From assembly GCA_030688705.1 (NCBI GenBank), contig JAUYJH010000054.1, positions 1 to 30,539 on the forward strand: a stretch of DNA of 30,539 bases, written 5' to 3'. The stretch comes from Deltaproteobacteria bacterium (GTDB lineage Bacteria > UBA10199 > SPLOWO2-01-44-7). This document shows positions 29,873-30,539 of this stretch, piece by piece. Made by a program: the position numbers and the translations under genes. Every line of letters begins with the position of its first letter. Within the stretch, counting starts at the first letter, position 1. The notes below the pieces were generated by a model. It saw nothing but the letters and a program-made list of their open reading frames with translations. It had not been told where the DNA came from and did not search any database.

Positions 29873-30539
29873 AAAAGACATCGCCGTTTTATTAAGCGCC
29901 GGAGAAGGTCAAGAACTTGAATTCAAAAGAACCACATCTTCATCTGTGGGCCGTGAAATCGTCGCCTTTTCCAACGCAGAAGGGGGGCGGATTATTTTCG
30001 GCGTAGATGACAAAAATCGCGCGGTTGGGCTCGATGATGTGAACCGGGCGGCTTCGGCAATTCAAAGCACGGCGCGCAACTGTGATCCGCTGGTGACAAT
30101 CGACATGCATCACATCAAATACGATGGCAAATCGCTCATCGTGGCTAATGTGCCGAGCGGCGACAAAAAACCCTACTCCTGCCATGATGGTTATTTTTTG
30201 CGTGTCGGAGCCACCAGCCAGAAAATGAACCGTGACGAACTTGTCCTGTTCGTTCAAAAAAATGCTCCCATTCCTTTCGATAGGCTGATTTGTCCCGATT
30301 TTACACAAAATGATTTTGACGACAGGGCCTTTCGCGTTTTTTTGGAAAAATCAGGCATCAATACAGGGGGGCTCGATTCATTGGATGTTTTACGAAATAT
30401 TGGACTGGTCACTACTACGGATAAAACCGAGCCGATGTACCGAAATGCCGCCGTCCTGTTTTTCGGAAAAGAGCCTGTGCGATTTATCCGTCAATCCGTT
30501 GTTACTTGTGTTCTTTTTGCGGGAACAACCAAGGTCGAT
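29856..30539 (+). CDS. AlbA_2/Schlafen-type putative ATP-binding protein, 5' part
   Basis: The first 228 codons of a gene that leaves the window on the right. It begins MSNPTEKDIAVLLSAGEGQE, then LEFKRTTSSSVGREIVAFSN and EGGRIIFGVDD, the signature of the AlbA_2 (Schlafen-type divergent AAA) domain. The domain is completed by YDGKSLIVANVPSG and DGYFLRVGATSQKMNRDELV at about residues 85-130. The following part (LRNIGLV, MYRNAAVLFFGKEP) fits the helicase-like or HATPase_c_4 tail often attached. Such proteins are RecG-like regulators or defence-associated ATPases; the role here is unknown. The ATG is 17 bases inside cas4, so it is translationally coupled to it, in the place normally held by cas1. 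Confidence 0.8.
   Translation, partial: MSNPTEKDIAVLLSAGEGQELEFKRTTSSSVGREIVAFSNAEGGRIIFGVDDKNRAVGLDDVNRAASAIQSTARNCDPLVTIDMHHIKYDGKSLIVANVPSGDKKPYSCHDGYFLRVGATSQKMNRDELVLFVQKNAPIPFDRLICPDFTQNDFDDRAFRVFLEKSGINTGGLDSLDVLRNIGLVTTTDKTEPMYRNAAVLFFGKEPVRFIRQSVVTCVLFAGTTKVD

Noticed and set aside
23640..30539. CRISPR repeat-spacer array, cas1 and cas2 within the window
   Set aside because: No direct repeats of 25-40 bases with spacers are visible and no Cas1 or Cas2 motifs occur; they may lie beyond the right edge.

Overview
The window looks like a chromosomal segment of a Gram-negative bacterium. It has a SurA-type chaperone, lipoproteins with lipoboxes, a small beta-barrel-like protein ending in Phe, and UvrA, Mfd, HrcA and GrpE. 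The cluster mfd / PPIase / surA / pdxA resembles arrangements I associate with deltaproteobacteria and related candidate lineages; that placement is inference. No rRNA, tRNA or CRISPR array was seen.

Layout. (1) 1-7859, minus strand: a tightly coupled operon read mfd > parvulin lipoprotein > surA > pdxA > phosphohexomutase > xseB (cut by the window edge). (2) 7860-8217: a divergent region with promoter-like boxes, a 23-bp palindrome and a doubtful small ORF. (3) 8218-12673, plus strand: uvrA followed by two overlapping secreted ApbE-like proteins. (4) 12773-13273: a small outer-membrane-like protein. (5) 13337-20625: a long overlapping operon of hrcA, grpE, an LpoA/LivJ-like lipoprotein, thiL, two CNNM/CorC-type membrane proteins and a RlmD/RumA-type RNA methyltransferase, ended by a terminator-like hairpin. 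(6) 20626-30539: an accessory island with a MITE-like hairpin, broken BRO-N/DinD remnants around an intact rhuM gene, a DUF7309-like gene, a type I-C CRISPR-Cas interference operon (cas3-cas5c-cas8c with internal cas11c-cas7c-cas4) and an AlbA_2/Schlafen-type ATPase gene overlapping the cas4 end. The ATPase sits where cas1 would be expected.

The most unusual signal is a family of heptanucleotide arrays built on GGACCAT, GGACCAA and GGACAAT, with GGTACCA and AGACTGA variants. Because 7 is not a multiple of 3, a pure array reads as the same cyclic heptapeptide in all three frames of a strand, and the main units contain no stop on either strand. The arrays lie inside or at the ends of at least nine genes. 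One strand encodes a hydrophilic peptide (GPWTMDH-like) and the other a hydrophobic one (LVLGPWS / MVHGPWS-like). Four exported proteins (SurA, the parvulin lipoprotein, the second ApbE-like protein and the LpoA-like lipoprotein) have signal peptides largely made from array sequence. A fifth exported protein (the first ApbE-like) has a signal peptide made from an unrelated MITE-like repeat. Other REP-like palindromes sit in frame inside mfd and thiL and at the CNNM/rlmD junction. The genome therefore appears to be invaded by short repeats that have been turned into protein sequence, especially export signals.

In the CRISPR island, base composition changes abruptly inside cas4 (hand count about 39% G+C before position 29380 and about 55% after). 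This suggests that the interference module and the downstream part have different histories.
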